Shown here: positions 24,882 through 33,225 of the stretch, one piece after another
Numbering within the stretch: the first letter of the stretch is position 1
How the letters are laid out: the number at the start of each line of letters is the position of its first letter
DNA from: Rhizobium aethiopicum
GTDB taxonomy: Bacteria > Pseudomonadota > Alphaproteobacteria > Rhizobiales > Rhizobiaceae
Assembly: GCF_900094625.1 (NCBI RefSeq)
Contig: NZ_FMAJ01000001.1
Coordinates: forward strand, 124,001-188,000
Length of the DNA: 64,000 bases
Direction of reading: 5' to 3'
Made by a program: the position numbers and the translations under genes
The notes under the pieces: model-generated
What the model saw: only the letters and a program-made list of their open reading frames with translations
Told to the model about the DNA's origin: nothing
The model's database searches: none

Positions 24882-25590
24882 CCCTCTCCAACGCGTCCAT
24901 ATCGGGCACGAGGATGTGTCGGAAATTCTCGATGTGGATGACGCCGCTCTTGCGCAATCGTGTCATCTGCCGGCTGACGGTCTCGATCGTCAGCCCGAGA
25001 AAATCAGCGATCTCGGCGCGCGATAGCGGCAGGTCGAAAGCGGTGCTTGTCGCCGTTTGCGGTTCCGCGTGGGCGGCAATGAGGTAAAGCAGGCTTGCGA
25101 CCTTCTCTTCCGCCGTGCGCCGGCCGAGCGTCAGCATCCATTCGCGCGCGGCGTCCAATTCCCTCAGCGCCTGATCGTGCAGGCTGCGCTGCAGCTCTGG
25201 CGTCTCCGCTATCATGCGGTCGAGCAGGCTGCGCGGGAAAACACATAATTCGGCATCGGTCGCAGCCTCGGCCGATAGCGTGCTTTCGCGCACGAAGGGC
25301 CTGCCGACGAAATCAGGGGCGAATTGCAGGCCGACGATCTGCTGGCGGCCGTCCGGCATCACCTTGCAGAGCTTCACCACGCCGCGCATGATATTGGAAT
25401 AGAACGAGCTTTCCGATCCTTGCGCGACAATTTCGGAACCGGCTTCCACCTTCCGGCGCAGCGAGTGCCGGCCGAGCTCCTTCAACTGGCTGCTCGACAG
25501 GGCGCCGCAGACGACGCCGTGCCGCGCCTGGCAGGAACGGCAGGCGACTGGCGTGCCGGCGTCGGGAATCTCATAGCGTGCGATATCCAT
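24871..25590 (-). CDS. fnrN: FnrN-type oxygen-responsive Crp/Fnr regulator
   Basis: 239 residues. Cys17, Cys20 and Cys28 at the N-terminus and Cys116 are placed as in FNR/FnrN proteins that bind an O2-labile [4Fe-4S] cluster; FixK lacks them. A cNMP-binding-type beta roll follows (GSESSFYSNIMRGVVKL), then a helix-turn-helix (SRAEIADFLGLTIETVSRQMTRLRKSG) whose ExxSR recognises TTGAT half-sites. Upstream are two exact TTGAT-N4-ATCAA anaeroboxes, as described for autoregulated fnrN of R. leguminosarum. It should activate microaerobic genes such as the fixNOQP and fixGHIS operons. Confidence 0.93.
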   Translation of the reverse strand: MDIARYEIPDAGTPVACRSCQARHGVVCGALSSSQLKELGRHSLRRKVEAGSEIVAQGSESSFYSNIMRGVVKLCKVMPDGRQQIVGLQFAPDFVGRPFVRESTLSAEAATDAELCVFPRSLLDRMIAETPELQRSLHDQALRELDAAREWMLTLGRRTAEEKVASLLYLIAAHAEPQTATSTAFDLPLSRAEIADFLGLTIETVSRQMTRLRKSGVIHIENFRHILVPDMDALERVSA

Positions 25591-25696
25591 GTCCTGATCC
25601 CATCAAAACTCGCGGCATGTCCGGGGCATGGCTCGCGTACAATAACGATTACGCCGCGGTGGCGGTTTCGGCTATCCTGATTTCTTCCCGCCGGGC

Positions 25697-25710
25697 TTGA
25701 TGAATATCAA
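25697..25710. promoter_or_regulatory. Anaerobox 1 (FNR/FixK site)
   Basis: TTGATGAATATCAA is an exact TTGAT-N4-ATCAA site, 107 bp before the fnrN start codon. It is one of a pair in the fnrN promoter region. Confidence 0.88.
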
Positions 25711-25728
25711 TTTCGAAGCGGCTGCGAT

Positions 25729-25742
25729 TTGATCCAGATCAA
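25729..25742. promoter_or_regulatory. Anaerobox 2 (FNR/FixK site)
   Basis: TTGATCCAGATCAA is a second exact FNR/FixK site, its centre 32 bp from that of the first. Two sites ahead of fnrN allow activation by one and repression by the other, as reported for R. leguminosarum fnrN. They also lie about 290-330 bp before acpXL on the other strand. Confidence 0.88.
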
Positions 25743-26025
25743 ACTTTTCCGGGTCTCAGCTGCTGTAGATGGCGTGCTTGCGCTTTGGTGCGTCGCGCCA
25801 GCCTCGAGGGATTTGATTCGGACGGCGCTTGGCATCCGGCGGACGGGGCGGCTTTTGCGCAATGGCATCGCCTCCTGCCTTTGGGGCCTGCATGGGCCGC
25901 CATTCCATTGCTGTTTAGGCAACACCCGACCGGCAAATTGCCGCAACGCCGGGACGAAAGCATTGGCTTTTGAAATGGATTTGCCTATGAGGGGGTTTAA
26001 ATCGTCATTTCATGAGGTACAGCGC
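25743..26025. other. Leader region of acpXL
   Basis: About 280 bp between the anaeroboxes and acpXL. Part of it is open in frame with acpXL, but it lacks protein-like character and known AcpXL proteins are 92 residues. I see no clear core promoter. Confidence 0.4.
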
Positions 26026-26304
26026 GTGACCGCTACATTCGATAAAGTTGCCGACATTATTGCAGAAACCAGCGAGATCGATCGCGCCACGATCACGCCG
26101 GAGAGCCATACGATCGACGACCTCGGTATCGACAGCCTCGATTTCCTCGATATCGTCTTTGCGATCGACAAGGAATTCGGCATCAAGATCCCGCTCGAAA
26201 AGTGGACGCAGGAAGTCAACGAAGGCAAGGTTTCCACCGAAGAATATTTCGTGCTGAAGAACCTCTGCGCCAAGATCGACGAGCTCAAAGCCGCCAAGGC
26301 CTGA
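26026..26304 (+). CDS. acpXL: Acyl carrier protein AcpXL
   Basis: 92 residues, exactly the length of rhizobial AcpXL. This specialised ACP carries the growing 27-hydroxyoctacosanoyl chain for lipid A. The phosphopantetheine site is Ser37 in [15 protein letters not shown]. The family tail is [11 protein letters not shown] with [20 protein letters not shown]. The start is a GTG at 26026 with GAGG eight bases upstream. It leads the XL cluster, but a hairpin and a repeat element separate it from fabZXL. Confidence 0.97.
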
Positions 26305-26328
26305 GCGACACACCAGTCTTTTTTGAAC

Positions 26329-26370
26329 GCCCTGCCGCCCTGACTATGGCGGCCGGGCGGTTTCGTTCCT
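26329..26370 (+). terminator. Terminator-like hairpin after acpXL
   Basis: Outer CGCCC/GGGCG and inner GCCGCC (26334-26339)/GGCGGC (26348-26353) arms form a strong GC-rich hairpin followed by a mixed T-rich tail (GTTTCGTTCCT). It may end part of the acpXL transcription, giving more acpXL than downstream message. Confidence 0.45.
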
Positions 26371-26377
26371 AATTAGT

Positions 26378-26462
26378 GCACGCCGCCCAAAAGTGTGCAG
26401 CGGTCTTGGGACAACGGCAGGCACAAAAACAAAGACCTGAAGTGCGACGCGCTTCAGGCGTC
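26378..26462. repeat. Rhizobial intergenic repeat (GTGCAGCGG...CTTCAGG type)
   Basis: The stretch from CGCCCAAAAGTGTGCAGCGG through ACAAAAACAAAGACC to the hairpin CCTGAAG/CTTCAGG (26434-26460) matches a sequence I recognise as very common between Rhizobium genes. It separates acpXL from fabZXL. The family assignment is from memory of rhizobial genomes. Confidence 0.6.
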
Positions 26463-26502
26463 ACCGGCGGGCGGATACGGCCTGTCGGGCCGGAGGATCC
26501 GA

Positions 26503-26985
26503 ATGCTGCTGGAATATTTCCAGATGATTGACCGCGTCGAAGCGGTGGACCTGAAGAAGGCTACGCTGACGGCGCGATCCGTCGTGCCGGCCAAGAGCCC
26601 CGTCTTCGAAGGCCATTTTCCCGGCATGCCGCTCGTTCCCGGCGTGCTTTTGATCGAGACGATGGCGCAAGCCTCCGGCATGCTGGTGCTTGCCGCCACC
26701 GATTTTGCTGCCATGCCCTTCCTGATGTCGGTCGACGGCGCCAAGATGCGCACCTTCGTCGAGCCGGAAGCCGTGCTCGACATCGAGGCGGTGCTGGAGC
26801 ATGACGGATCGGGTTTCGCGGTCACCAAGGCCAAGATCACCAGCGGCGGCAAGAAGGTCTGCGATGCGCAGTTGAAACTGCGTACCATGCCATTCAGCGA
26901 GGTTCCGCTTGGCGATATCGTGAAAAAACGCGCCGGCGAGGTCGGGCTTCTCGAAGCGATCGCAGCGCAGGGAGTGATTGGATGA
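26503..26985 (+). CDS. fabZXL: FabZ-like 3-hydroxyacyl-ACP dehydratase (XL cluster)
   Basis: 160 residues of the hotdog fold. The FabZ signature FEGHFPGMPLVPGVLLIETMAQASGML has the catalytic His in GHFPG and the catalytic acidic residue in LLIETMAQ. It should dehydrate 3-hydroxyacyl intermediates on AcpXL during very-long-chain elongation. I start at the ATG at 26503, preceded by GGAGGATCC. The stop overlaps the fabF2XL start by 4 bp. Confidence 0.9.
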   Translation: MLLEYFQMIDRVEAVDLKKATLTARSVVPAKSPVFEGHFPGMPLVPGVLLIETMAQASGMLVLAATDFAAMPFLMSVDGAKMRTFVEPEAVLDIEAVLEHDGSGFAVTKAKITSGGKKVCDAQLKLRTMPFSEVPLGDIVKKRAGEVGLLEAIAAQGVIG

Positions 26986-28187
26986 GCAAGGCTGCAAACG
27001 ACGTCGTCATTTCAGGCGTCGGCATCGTCACCTGTCAAGGCGTCGGCAAGGATGCGCATATCGCGCTGCTTTCGGCCGAGGGCGCGCCGACGGCTATCGT
27101 CGAGACCGAGAAATTCAAACCCTATCCGGTGCATCCGCTGCCCGAGATCGACTGGTCGCAGCAGATCGCCAAGCGCGGCGACCAGCGCCAGATGGAGAAC
27201 TGGCAGCGCATCGGCGTGTTTGCCGCCGGTCTCGCGCTTGACGACGCAGGGTTCAAGGACAATATCGAGGCCTGCGGCACGATGGACATGATCGTTGCGG
27301 CGGGCGGCGGCGAGCGCGATATCAACGTCGACACGCTGATCGTCGACGAGGGCCTGAAGCGCAACGACCGCGAACTGCTGCTCAACGAGAAGCTGACGAC
27401 CGAGCTGAGGCCGACGCTGTTCCTGGCGCAGCTTTCCAACCTGCTTGCCGGCAACATCTCCATCGTTCACAAGGTCACCGGCTCCTCGCGTACCTTCATG
27501 GGCGAGGAAGCGTCGGGTGTTTCCGCCGTCGAGACCGCTTTCTGGCGCATCCGCTCCGGTGAATCCACCCACGCGCTGGTCGGTGGCGCCTTTGCCGCCG
27601 AGCGCCCCGATATGATCCTGCTCACCGAAGCAGTCGGCGCCCACACGCGCGGGCAATGGGCGCCGCTCTGGTCGCGCTCCGGCCTCGATGGTGGCGGCAT
27701 GATCACCGGTTCCGCTGGCGCTTTCCTGGTGCTGGAATCGCGCAAGCATGCGGAAGAGCGCGGCGCGCACATCTATGCGACGATCAGCGCCGTCGAAGGC
27801 GATCGCGGCAATCGCGGCGCCGGTAATTTCGAAACGCGCATGGAACGGCTGTTGAAGCCCGCCGCCGAGCTGCCGGCAGAGACCACGGCGATCTTCTCCG
27901 GCTCGACCGGCATGCACGAGATCGCCGCCCGCGAGAAGGCGGTGCTGGAGCATCAGCTTCCGGGTGCTGCGATCCGCGGCTTCGGCGGCGTTTCCGGTCA
28001 CACGATCGAAGCTCAGTTTCCGCTGGGGCTGGCGCTCGCAGCTCTTGCCATCGATGCTAAGGCCAAGGTTCCGCCCTTCGATACAGCCCACGAAGCGCCG
28101 ATGAAGGCGGGCACGAAGGCAGCCGTCGTAACGACGGTAGGACATCAGCGCGGCGAGGGCGTCGCCGTTCTTTCCGCAGAGGCGTGA
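26982..28187 (+). CDS. fabF2XL: Beta-ketoacyl-ACP synthase homologue lacking the catalytic Cys (FabF2XL)
   Basis: 401 residues, thiolase fold. It aligns with FabF, but the nucleophile region reads TGSSRTFMGEEASG, with Glu176 where FabF has Cys. The first catalytic His region reads GSTGMHEIAARE instead of NAHGTS. Only the second His (His340 in GVSGHTIEA) is kept. This pattern resembles chain-length-factor (KS-beta) subunits of type II polyketide synthases. It probably pairs with FabF1XL, encoded next, to set the C28 chain length. ATGA overlap with fabZXL. Confidence 0.88.
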   Translation: MSKAANDVVISGVGIVTCQGVGKDAHIALLSAEGAPTAIVETEKFKPYPVHPLPEIDWSQQIAKRGDQRQMENWQRIGVFAAGLALDDAGFKDNIEACGTMDMIVAAGGGERDINVDTLIVDEGLKRNDRELLLNEKLTTELRPTLFLAQLSNLLAGNISIVHKVTGSSRTFMGEEASGVSAVETAFWRIRSGESTHALVGGAFAAERPDMILLTEAVGAHTRGQWAPLWSRSGLDGGGMITGSAGAFLVLESRKHAEERGAHIYATISAVEGDRGNRGAGNFETRMERLLKPAAELPAETTAIFSGSTGMHEIAAREKAVLEHQLPGAAIRGFGGVSGHTIEAQFPLGLALAALAIDAKAKVPPFDTAHEAPMKAGTKAAVVTTVGHQRGEGVAVLSAEA

Positions 28188-28199
28188 GGAGAGAGATAT

Positions 28200-29486
28200 A
28201 TGACAGCTTCCGCTTACAGGGATCACCTCGGTCGACCGATCGTCGCGGTGACCGGCATGGGCATCATCACCTCGCTCGGCCAGGGCCTCAAGGATAACTG
28301 GACCGCCCTTTCCTCCGGAATCTCGGGCATCCACGCGATCAACCGCTTTCCCACAGAGGGTCTCTCGACACGGATTGCCGGCACTGTCGATTTCATCGAA
28401 ATCCCCGTGCCGAACGCCGTCGAGCGCTCCTATGCATTCGCGCGCGAGACGACCGTCGAGGCGTTGGCCGACGCCGGTCTGTCAGGCGATTTCAATGGCC
28501 CGCTGTTCCTTGCGGCGCCGCCGATCGAGCCGGAATGGAGTGCCCGTTTCGAGCTTGCAGACCGTTCGCCGGCCGCCGAGCATCCGGGCGATGCCTATGA
28601 GCGCTTCCTGACGGCGCTGCGCCAGCGGCCCGACCCGGCCTTCCACGAAGCGGCACTGTTCGGTGCGATTTCCGAGCGCCTTGCCGACCGGTTCGGCACG
28701 CGCGGCCTTCCCGTGACGTTGTCGACGGCCTGCGCCTCCGGCGTCACCGCTATCCAACTCGGTATCGAGGCGATCCGCCAGGGCCGCACCGATCGTGCAC
28801 TGACGGTCGCCACCGACGGGTCGCTCAGCGCCGAAGCGCTGATACGCTTTTCGCTTCTGTCGGCGCTTTCGACGCAGAACGATCCGCCGACCAAGGCCTC
28901 CAAACCGTTCAGCAAGGATCGCGACGGCTTCGTCATTGCCGAGGGTGCGGCGACGCTGGTGCTGGAATCGCTGGAATCGGCAGTTGCCCGCGGCGCGAAG
29001 GTGCTCGGCATCATGAAGGGCGCCGGCGACAAGGCCGACAGCTTCCACCGCACCCGGTCGTCGCCGGACGGCGGTCCGGCGATTTCGACCATCCGGGCGG
29101 CGCTTGCCGATGCCGGCATCGACGAGAGCGGCATCGGCTACATCAATGCGCACGGCACCTCGACGCCTGAGAACGACAAGATGGAATATGGCGCAATGTC
29201 TGCCGTCTTCGGCGAACGGCTCGTCGGCATTCCGGTTTCGTCGAACAAGTCGATGATCGGCCATACGCTGACGGCGGCCGGCGCGGTCGAGGCGGTGTTC
29301 TCGCTGCAGACGATGCTGACGGGCACGCTCCCGCCGACGATCAACTACACCAATCCCGATCCGTCGATCGTGCTTGATGTCGTGCCGAACAAGAAGCGAG
29401 AGGCCCCGGTTTCGGCCGTGCTTTCCAACTCCTTCGGCTTCGGCGGGCAGAATGCCAGCCTTGTCATGGCGCTCGAACCGGCTTAA
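28200..29486 (+). CDS. fabF1XL: Beta-ketoacyl-ACP synthase FabF1XL
   Basis: 428 residues with a complete KAS II active site: Cys178 in LSTACASGVTAIQLG, His318 in YINAHGTSTPEND and His355 in SMIGHTLTAAGAVEA. It should catalyse the condensations that extend the AcpXL-bound chain to C28. GAGGAGAG precedes the ATG, 12 bp after fabF2XL. An N-terminal insert (about residues 90-150, with RSPAAEHPGDAYERF) is longer than in housekeeping FabF. Together with the Cys-less partner it likely forms a heterodimer. Confidence 0.93.
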   Translation: MTASAYRDHLGRPIVAVTGMGIITSLGQGLKDNWTALSSGISGIHAINRFPTEGLSTRIAGTVDFIEIPVPNAVERSYAFARETTVEALADAGLSGDFNGPLFLAAPPIEPEWSARFELADRSPAAEHPGDAYERFLTALRQRPDPAFHEAALFGAISERLADRFGTRGLPVTLSTACASGVTAIQLGIEAIRQGRTDRALTVATDGSLSAEALIRFSLLSALSTQNDPPTKASKPFSKDRDGFVIAEGAATLVLESLESAVARGAKVLGIMKGAGDKADSFHRTRSSPDGGPAISTIRAALADAGIDESGIGYINAHGTSTPENDKMEYGAMSAVFGERLVGIPVSSNKSMIGHTLTAAGAVEAVFSLQTMLTGTLPPTINYTNPDPSIVLDVVPNKKREAPVSAVLSNSFGFGGQNASLVMALEPA

Positions 29487-29543
29487 GCGGTTCCCGACAA
29501 TTTTGATGACAAGAAAAACGCCTTCGAGGCGAGGGATTTTGCC

Positions 29544-30572
29544 ATGCGCGCTTTGCAACTGATCGACGACCGCAAGCTTGAGATCACCGACCTGCCGGAA
29601 CCGGACGCGCCTGCTGCGGGCGAGGTGACGCTGCGCGTCAAGGCGGTCGCGCTCAACCATATCGACGTCTGGGGCTGGCGCGGCATGGCCTTTGCCAAGC
29701 GCAAGATGCCGCTCGTCATCGGCGCGGAGGCCTCCGGCGTCGTCGAGGCGATCGGGCCAGGCGTCGCCAACGTGCTGCCTGGCCAGCTGGTCTCGATTTA
29801 TGGCGCACGTACCTGCGGCCTCTGCCGCCCGTGCCGCGAAGGCCGCGACAATCTCTGCGAACACGTCTCCGGCGTGCACGGTTTCCATCTGGACGGTTTC
29901 GCGCAGGAAAAGGTCAATCTGCCGGCGCGTCTGCTGGTTCCCGCGCCTCCCGGCGTCGATGCCATTGGGGCGGCACTGGCGCCCGTCACCTTCGGTACGG
30001 TCGAACATATGCTGTTCGACAATGCCAAGCTCGAGCCCGGCGAGACGATCCTCGTCCATGCCGGCGGCTCGGGCATCGGTACGGCGGCGATCCAGCTTGC
30101 CAAGAAGATCGGCTGCACCGTGATCACCACGGTCGGCTCCGACGACAAGATCGAGAAGGCCAAGGCGCTCGGCGCCGATCACGTCATCAACTACCGGACC
30201 GATCGCTTCGAAGGCGTGGTGCGCAAGCTCACCAGGAAGAAGGGTGTCGACGTCGTCTTCGAACATGTGGGGAAGGACACTTGGGCAGGTTCGATGCTCT
30301 GCATGAAGCGCGGCGGGCGTCTCGTCACCTGCGGCTCGACATCGGGCGTTTCCACAGAGATGAACCTGATGATGCTGTTCCAGCAGCAATTGAAGCTGTT
30401 CGGCTCGTTTGGCTGCCGCATGGAGAACATGGCGGATGCGATGCAGAAGATGGGCCGTGGGCTCGTCCATCCCGTCATCGACACCGAAGTCGGCTTCGAC
30501 GATATCGACCGGGCGCTGGAGCGGATGGAATCGCGCCAGATCTTCGGCAAGATCATTCTGAAGATGGATTGA
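29544..30572 (+). CDS. adhXL: Zinc-binding MDR dehydrogenase of the XL cluster
   Basis: 342 residues of the medium-chain dehydrogenase/reductase family. The structural zinc lobe has four Cys (CGLCRPCREGRDNLC). The Rossmann motif is HAGGSGIGTAAIQLAKKIG. The usual catalytic-zinc Cys near residue 40 is absent (NHIDVWGWRG), so it may act as a reductase without catalytic zinc. Its place between fabF1XL and lpxXL suggests redox steps on the C28 chain, for example enoyl reduction. This is contextual, not shown by sequence. Confidence 0.88.
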   Translation: MRALQLIDDRKLEITDLPEPDAPAAGEVTLRVKAVALNHIDVWGWRGMAFAKRKMPLVIGAEASGVVEAIGPGVANVLPGQLVSIYGARTCGLCRPCREGRDNLCEHVSGVHGFHLDGFAQEKVNLPARLLVPAPPGVDAIGAALAPVTFGTVEHMLFDNAKLEPGETILVHAGGSGIGTAAIQLAKKIGCTVITTVGSDDKIEKAKALGADHVINYRTDRFEGVVRKLTRKKGVDVVFEHVGKDTWAGSMLCMKRGGRLVTCGSTSGVSTEMNLMMLFQQQLKLFGSFGCRMENMADAMQKMGRGLVHPVIDTEVGFDDIDRALERMESRQIFGKIILKMD

Positions 30573-30578
30573 GCCCAC

Positions 30579-31514
30579 GTGAAGCTGATCATCACCCGGA
30601 TCGTTCTGGCGCTCAGGAATTTCCAGCAATGGCTGGTCGCGCAGGCGATGTTCGGCTTCCTGAATATATTGAAGCTGTTTCCGGCCGATGGCGCGATCCG
30701 CTTTGCCGACAAGGTGATGCGCCGTCTCGGCCGGCGGACCCGCCGCCACAGACTGATGCTCGTCAATCTGCGCAACGCTTTCCCTGAGAAGAGCGACGCC
30801 GAGATCGAGGAGATTGCGCTCGCCAGCTGGGGAAACATGGGCCGGCTGGCGGCCGAATACGTCTTCCTCGACCAGCTCTTCGACTATGATCCCGAAAAAT
30901 CGGAACCGGGCAGGGTGGAGGTGTCGGGCATCCCGATCTTTCTCGACCTCCGCGACAATCCGCGACCCTTCATCGTGTTCACCGGCCACACGGCCAATTT
31001 CGAGCTGCTGCCGGTGGCAGGTGCTGCCTTCGGGCTCACCGTCACCGTGCTCTTCCGGCCGCCGAACAATCCCTATGTCGCCAAGAAGGTGTTCGATTTC
31101 CGCAGCGCGCGCATGGGCAAGCTGGTGCCATCGCATGCCGGCTCCTCCTTCGCGCTCGCACGCCAGTTGGAAGCGGGCCAGGGGGTGGGCGTGCTCGTCG
31201 ACCAGAAATTCGGCAAGGGCCTGAAGGGCACTTTCTTCGGACGCGAGGTGAAGACCAATCCGCTACTGCCGAAGCTGGTGCGTCAGTTCGACTGCGAGGT
31301 CTATCCGGCGCGCTGCATCCGCCTGCCGGGGAATCGCTACCGGCTCGAAATCGAGCCGCGGCTGGAGATGCCGCGTGACGTCAAAGGCAATCTCGACCTG
31401 CCGGCCGCTGCTCAGCTGCTCAACGACAAGGTGGAAAGCTGGGTTCGGGAATATCCGGAACAGTGGCTGTGGTATCACGACCGCTGGCAGATCAAGAAGA
31501 CGCTCGCGCATTGA
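30579..31514 (+). CDS. lpxXL: Very-long-chain lipid A acyltransferase LpxXL
   Basis: 311 residues of the LpxL/HtrB (lysophospholipid acyltransferase) superfamily. An N-terminal hydrophobic anchor precedes VFTGHTANFELLPVAG with the H-X4-E catalytic dyad (His137, Glu142). FRPPNNPYV and GVLVDQKFGKG complete the substrate groove. It transfers 27-hydroxyoctacosanoate from AcpXL to the 2' acyl chain of lipid A at the inner membrane. The start is GTG at 30579, 6 bp after adhXL. Last gene of the XL cluster. Confidence 0.96.
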   Translation: MKLIITRIVLALRNFQQWLVAQAMFGFLNILKLFPADGAIRFADKVMRRLGRRTRRHRLMLVNLRNAFPEKSDAEIEEIALASWGNMGRLAAEYVFLDQLFDYDPEKSEPGRVEVSGIPIFLDLRDNPRPFIVFTGHTANFELLPVAGAAFGLTVTVLFRPPNNPYVAKKVFDFRSARMGKLVPSHAGSSFALARQLEAGQGVGVLVDQKFGKGLKGTFFGREVKTNPLLPKLVRQFDCEVYPARCIRLPGNRYRLEIEPRLEMPRDVKGNLDLPAAAQLLNDKVESWVREYPEQWLWYHDRWQIKKTLAH

Positions 31515-31678
31515 AAAAGCACACCCTGATTTATCAGCGGTGAAAAGCGGCAGGTGTTCTCGGATTGAAACCGAGTAAACTTCATGTTAGCCGTCACCAC
31601 CAGGGCGCGAATAACGTCCACCTCAGGATGCATTTTAGGAAAATGTAGCCACGTCATTCGGACACGCCACTTGGGACA

Positions 31679-32389
31679 ATGGGAGTGGGAGGCGTCTTGC
31701 TGGAGCTTTTTCGAGCCTTTTCCTTGCGTTGCGCGCAAATAGAGGAAGCCATACGTCTCGGCGACGACCGGCGCGTCATGTCGCTCGACCGGCACGTCGA
31801 GCCGCTGGTCGAGGCCATTCTGGCCTCCCGGGCAAGCAATCTGCTTGAAGTCCACATGCAACTGCAGTTCGTCAGCCATCTTCTCGCCCGTGACGCCGAC
31901 GACAGCGCCAGCGTCAGAGAACATACGGCAGTGCTTTCCTTCCTGCTCGATCGCTATTTCGGCACGAATGCGCCGGACTGGCGGGCGCCTTCGCCGCAGG
32001 ATGTGCGCATCGAGCCGCCGGCAGCCTACGTGCCGGAGACCGACAACGGCCAGTTCCTCAACGCGGCGATCCTAGAAAGCCTGCCGGATCGGGTGGCGGT
32101 GCTGACCAAGGACTACCGCTACCTCTATTCCAATGCTGCCAACAGCGCCCATCTCAACAGGAAGCCGATGGAGCTCATCGGGCGTCACCTATCCGAGTTC
32201 ATCGGCGAGGAACGCTTTGCCGAATGCGCCAAGAACAAGCTGGACGCCTGTTTTGCCGGCGAGGAGATCGACTACGCCTATGAGCGCCCGCCTTGCGGCG
32301 GCGGATCGCGGCAGGTCCGCTGTCGCATGTCGCCGCTGCGCGATGCCGGCGGCACGGTGATCGGCGCTCTGATCGTGATGGATCGGTAA
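31679..32389 (+). CDS. PAS-domain protein of unknown output
   Basis: 236 residues. The N-terminal 120 residues are helical (EEAIRLGDDRRVMSLDRHVEPLVEAILASRAS). A C-terminal PAS fold follows (about 125-235: AILESLPDRVAVLTKDYRYLYSNAANSAHLN, then MELIGRHLSEFIGEERFAECAK). No kinase, cyclase or DNA-binding domain follows, so it is a stand-alone sensor or partner protein. Start is uncertain: ATG at 31679, or a TTG at 31697 with GGAGG close by. It is 164 bp after lpxXL, with no clear terminator between. Confidence 0.75.
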   Translation: MGVGGVLLELFRAFSLRCAQIEEAIRLGDDRRVMSLDRHVEPLVEAILASRASNLLEVHMQLQFVSHLLARDADDSASVREHTAVLSFLLDRYFGTNAPDWRAPSPQDVRIEPPAAYVPETDNGQFLNAAILESLPDRVAVLTKDYRYLYSNAANSAHLNRKPMELIGRHLSEFIGEERFAECAKNKLDACFAGEEIDYAYERPPCGGGSRQVRCRMSPLRDAGGTVIGALIVMDR

Positions 32390-32395
32390 TCCGAT

Positions 32396-32755
32396 TTATG
32401 CGGTCGCCCAGACGGCGAGTTCGTATCCGTCGCGGTCGAGAAAATGGAAGCGGCGGCCGCCGGGAAAATCCGTGATCGGCCGGCAAATCGTGCCGCCGGC
32501 TCGTTCGACCGAGGTCAGCACTTCTTCCAGATCCCTTGCGTAGACGACGACCAGCGGGCCGCCCGGCCGCACCGGGCCGAAATCGGTAAAGCCGCCTTTC
32601 AGCCGGCCGTCGTCGAATTCGCAGTAGTTCGGGCCGTAATCGGTAAAACGCCAGCCAAAGGCCGAGCCGTAGAATTCCTTGGCGGCGGCGATGTCGGAGA
32701 CGTTGAATTCGACATAATCGATGCGGCGGTCGTTGTTTTCGGAGCTTTGAGCCAT
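32396..32755 (-). CDS. VOC-family (glyoxalase/bleomycin-resistance fold) protein
   Basis: 119 residues with two beta-alpha-beta modules: IDYVEFNVSDIAAAKEFYGSAFGWRF and PLVVVYARDLEEVLTSVERAGG, ending FHFLDRDGYELAVWAT. The last Glu is the usual metal ligand, and there is no first-module His. Substrate unknown. Its ATG follows the stop of the SRPBCC gene without any gap. The two sit downstream of an AraC regulator, probably in one operon. Confidence 0.85.
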   Translation of the reverse strand: MAQSSENNDRRIDYVEFNVSDIAAAKEFYGSAFGWRFTDYGPNYCEFDDGRLKGGFTDFGPVRPGGPLVVVYARDLEEVLTSVERAGGTICRPITDFPGGRRFHFLDRDGYELAVWATA

Positions 32756-33154
32756 CTATCTCTCCATCAGGGCTTTCAACATGACGAGATCCTTCTCGAT
32801 ATGCGCGGCATCGGCGGCAAACTGCGCGTCCGTCATGCCGGGCAGGCGCAGTAGCGTGAACATGACCTCGCAGCCATCGCTGTTCGGCACGATGCGCAGG
32901 GCATTATAAACCCTGAGCCCGGATTCGATCGTCACCGTATGGTCGATCACGCCGAATTCATTGGTCGGCACGAAGCTCACCTTGATGGTGCCGAGGGGAC
33001 CATGGGCGATCCAGTCGGCGCCGTCGGGCTCGAAGCCGGTCGCAAGGCCGGAGGCCCAGAGCGGCATGTTCTCCGGCTTGCCGGCGAAATCGTAGACGTC
33101 GCGCCAGTCGCGCTCGATGGATCTATGGATGATTTTTGCAGGCATTGTCGCCAT
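32756..33154 (-). CDS. SRPBCC (START-like) domain protein
   Basis: 132 residues of the Bet v1-like fold. ATMPAKIIHRSIERDWRDVYDFAGKPENMPLWASG opens the cavity-forming strand-helix unit, and a long C-terminal helix is rich in Ala, Asp and Lys (FAADAAHIEKDLVMLKALMER). It likely binds a hydrophobic ligand; function unknown. The start at 33154 or the Met three codons later are both possible. Directly abuts the VOC gene downstream. Confidence 0.8.
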   Translation of the reverse strand: MATMPAKIIHRSIERDWRDVYDFAGKPENMPLWASGLATGFEPDGADWIAHGPLGTIKVSFVPTNEFGVIDHTVTIESGLRVYNALRIVPNSDGCEVMFTLLRLPGMTDAQFAADAAHIEKDLVMLKALMER

Positions 33155-33225
33155 GGCTTGGAGGTCCTTGTATTTTGCTGTCCCTGAAATAATAGGGCCG
33201 GCCGGCAGCGTCTTGAACAAAACGG

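Noticed and set aside
28482..31136. Very long antisense open frame opposite the XL cluster (884 codons)
   Set aside because: It spans parts of three well-identified genes, lacks any recognisable domain and arises from codon bias on the plus strand.
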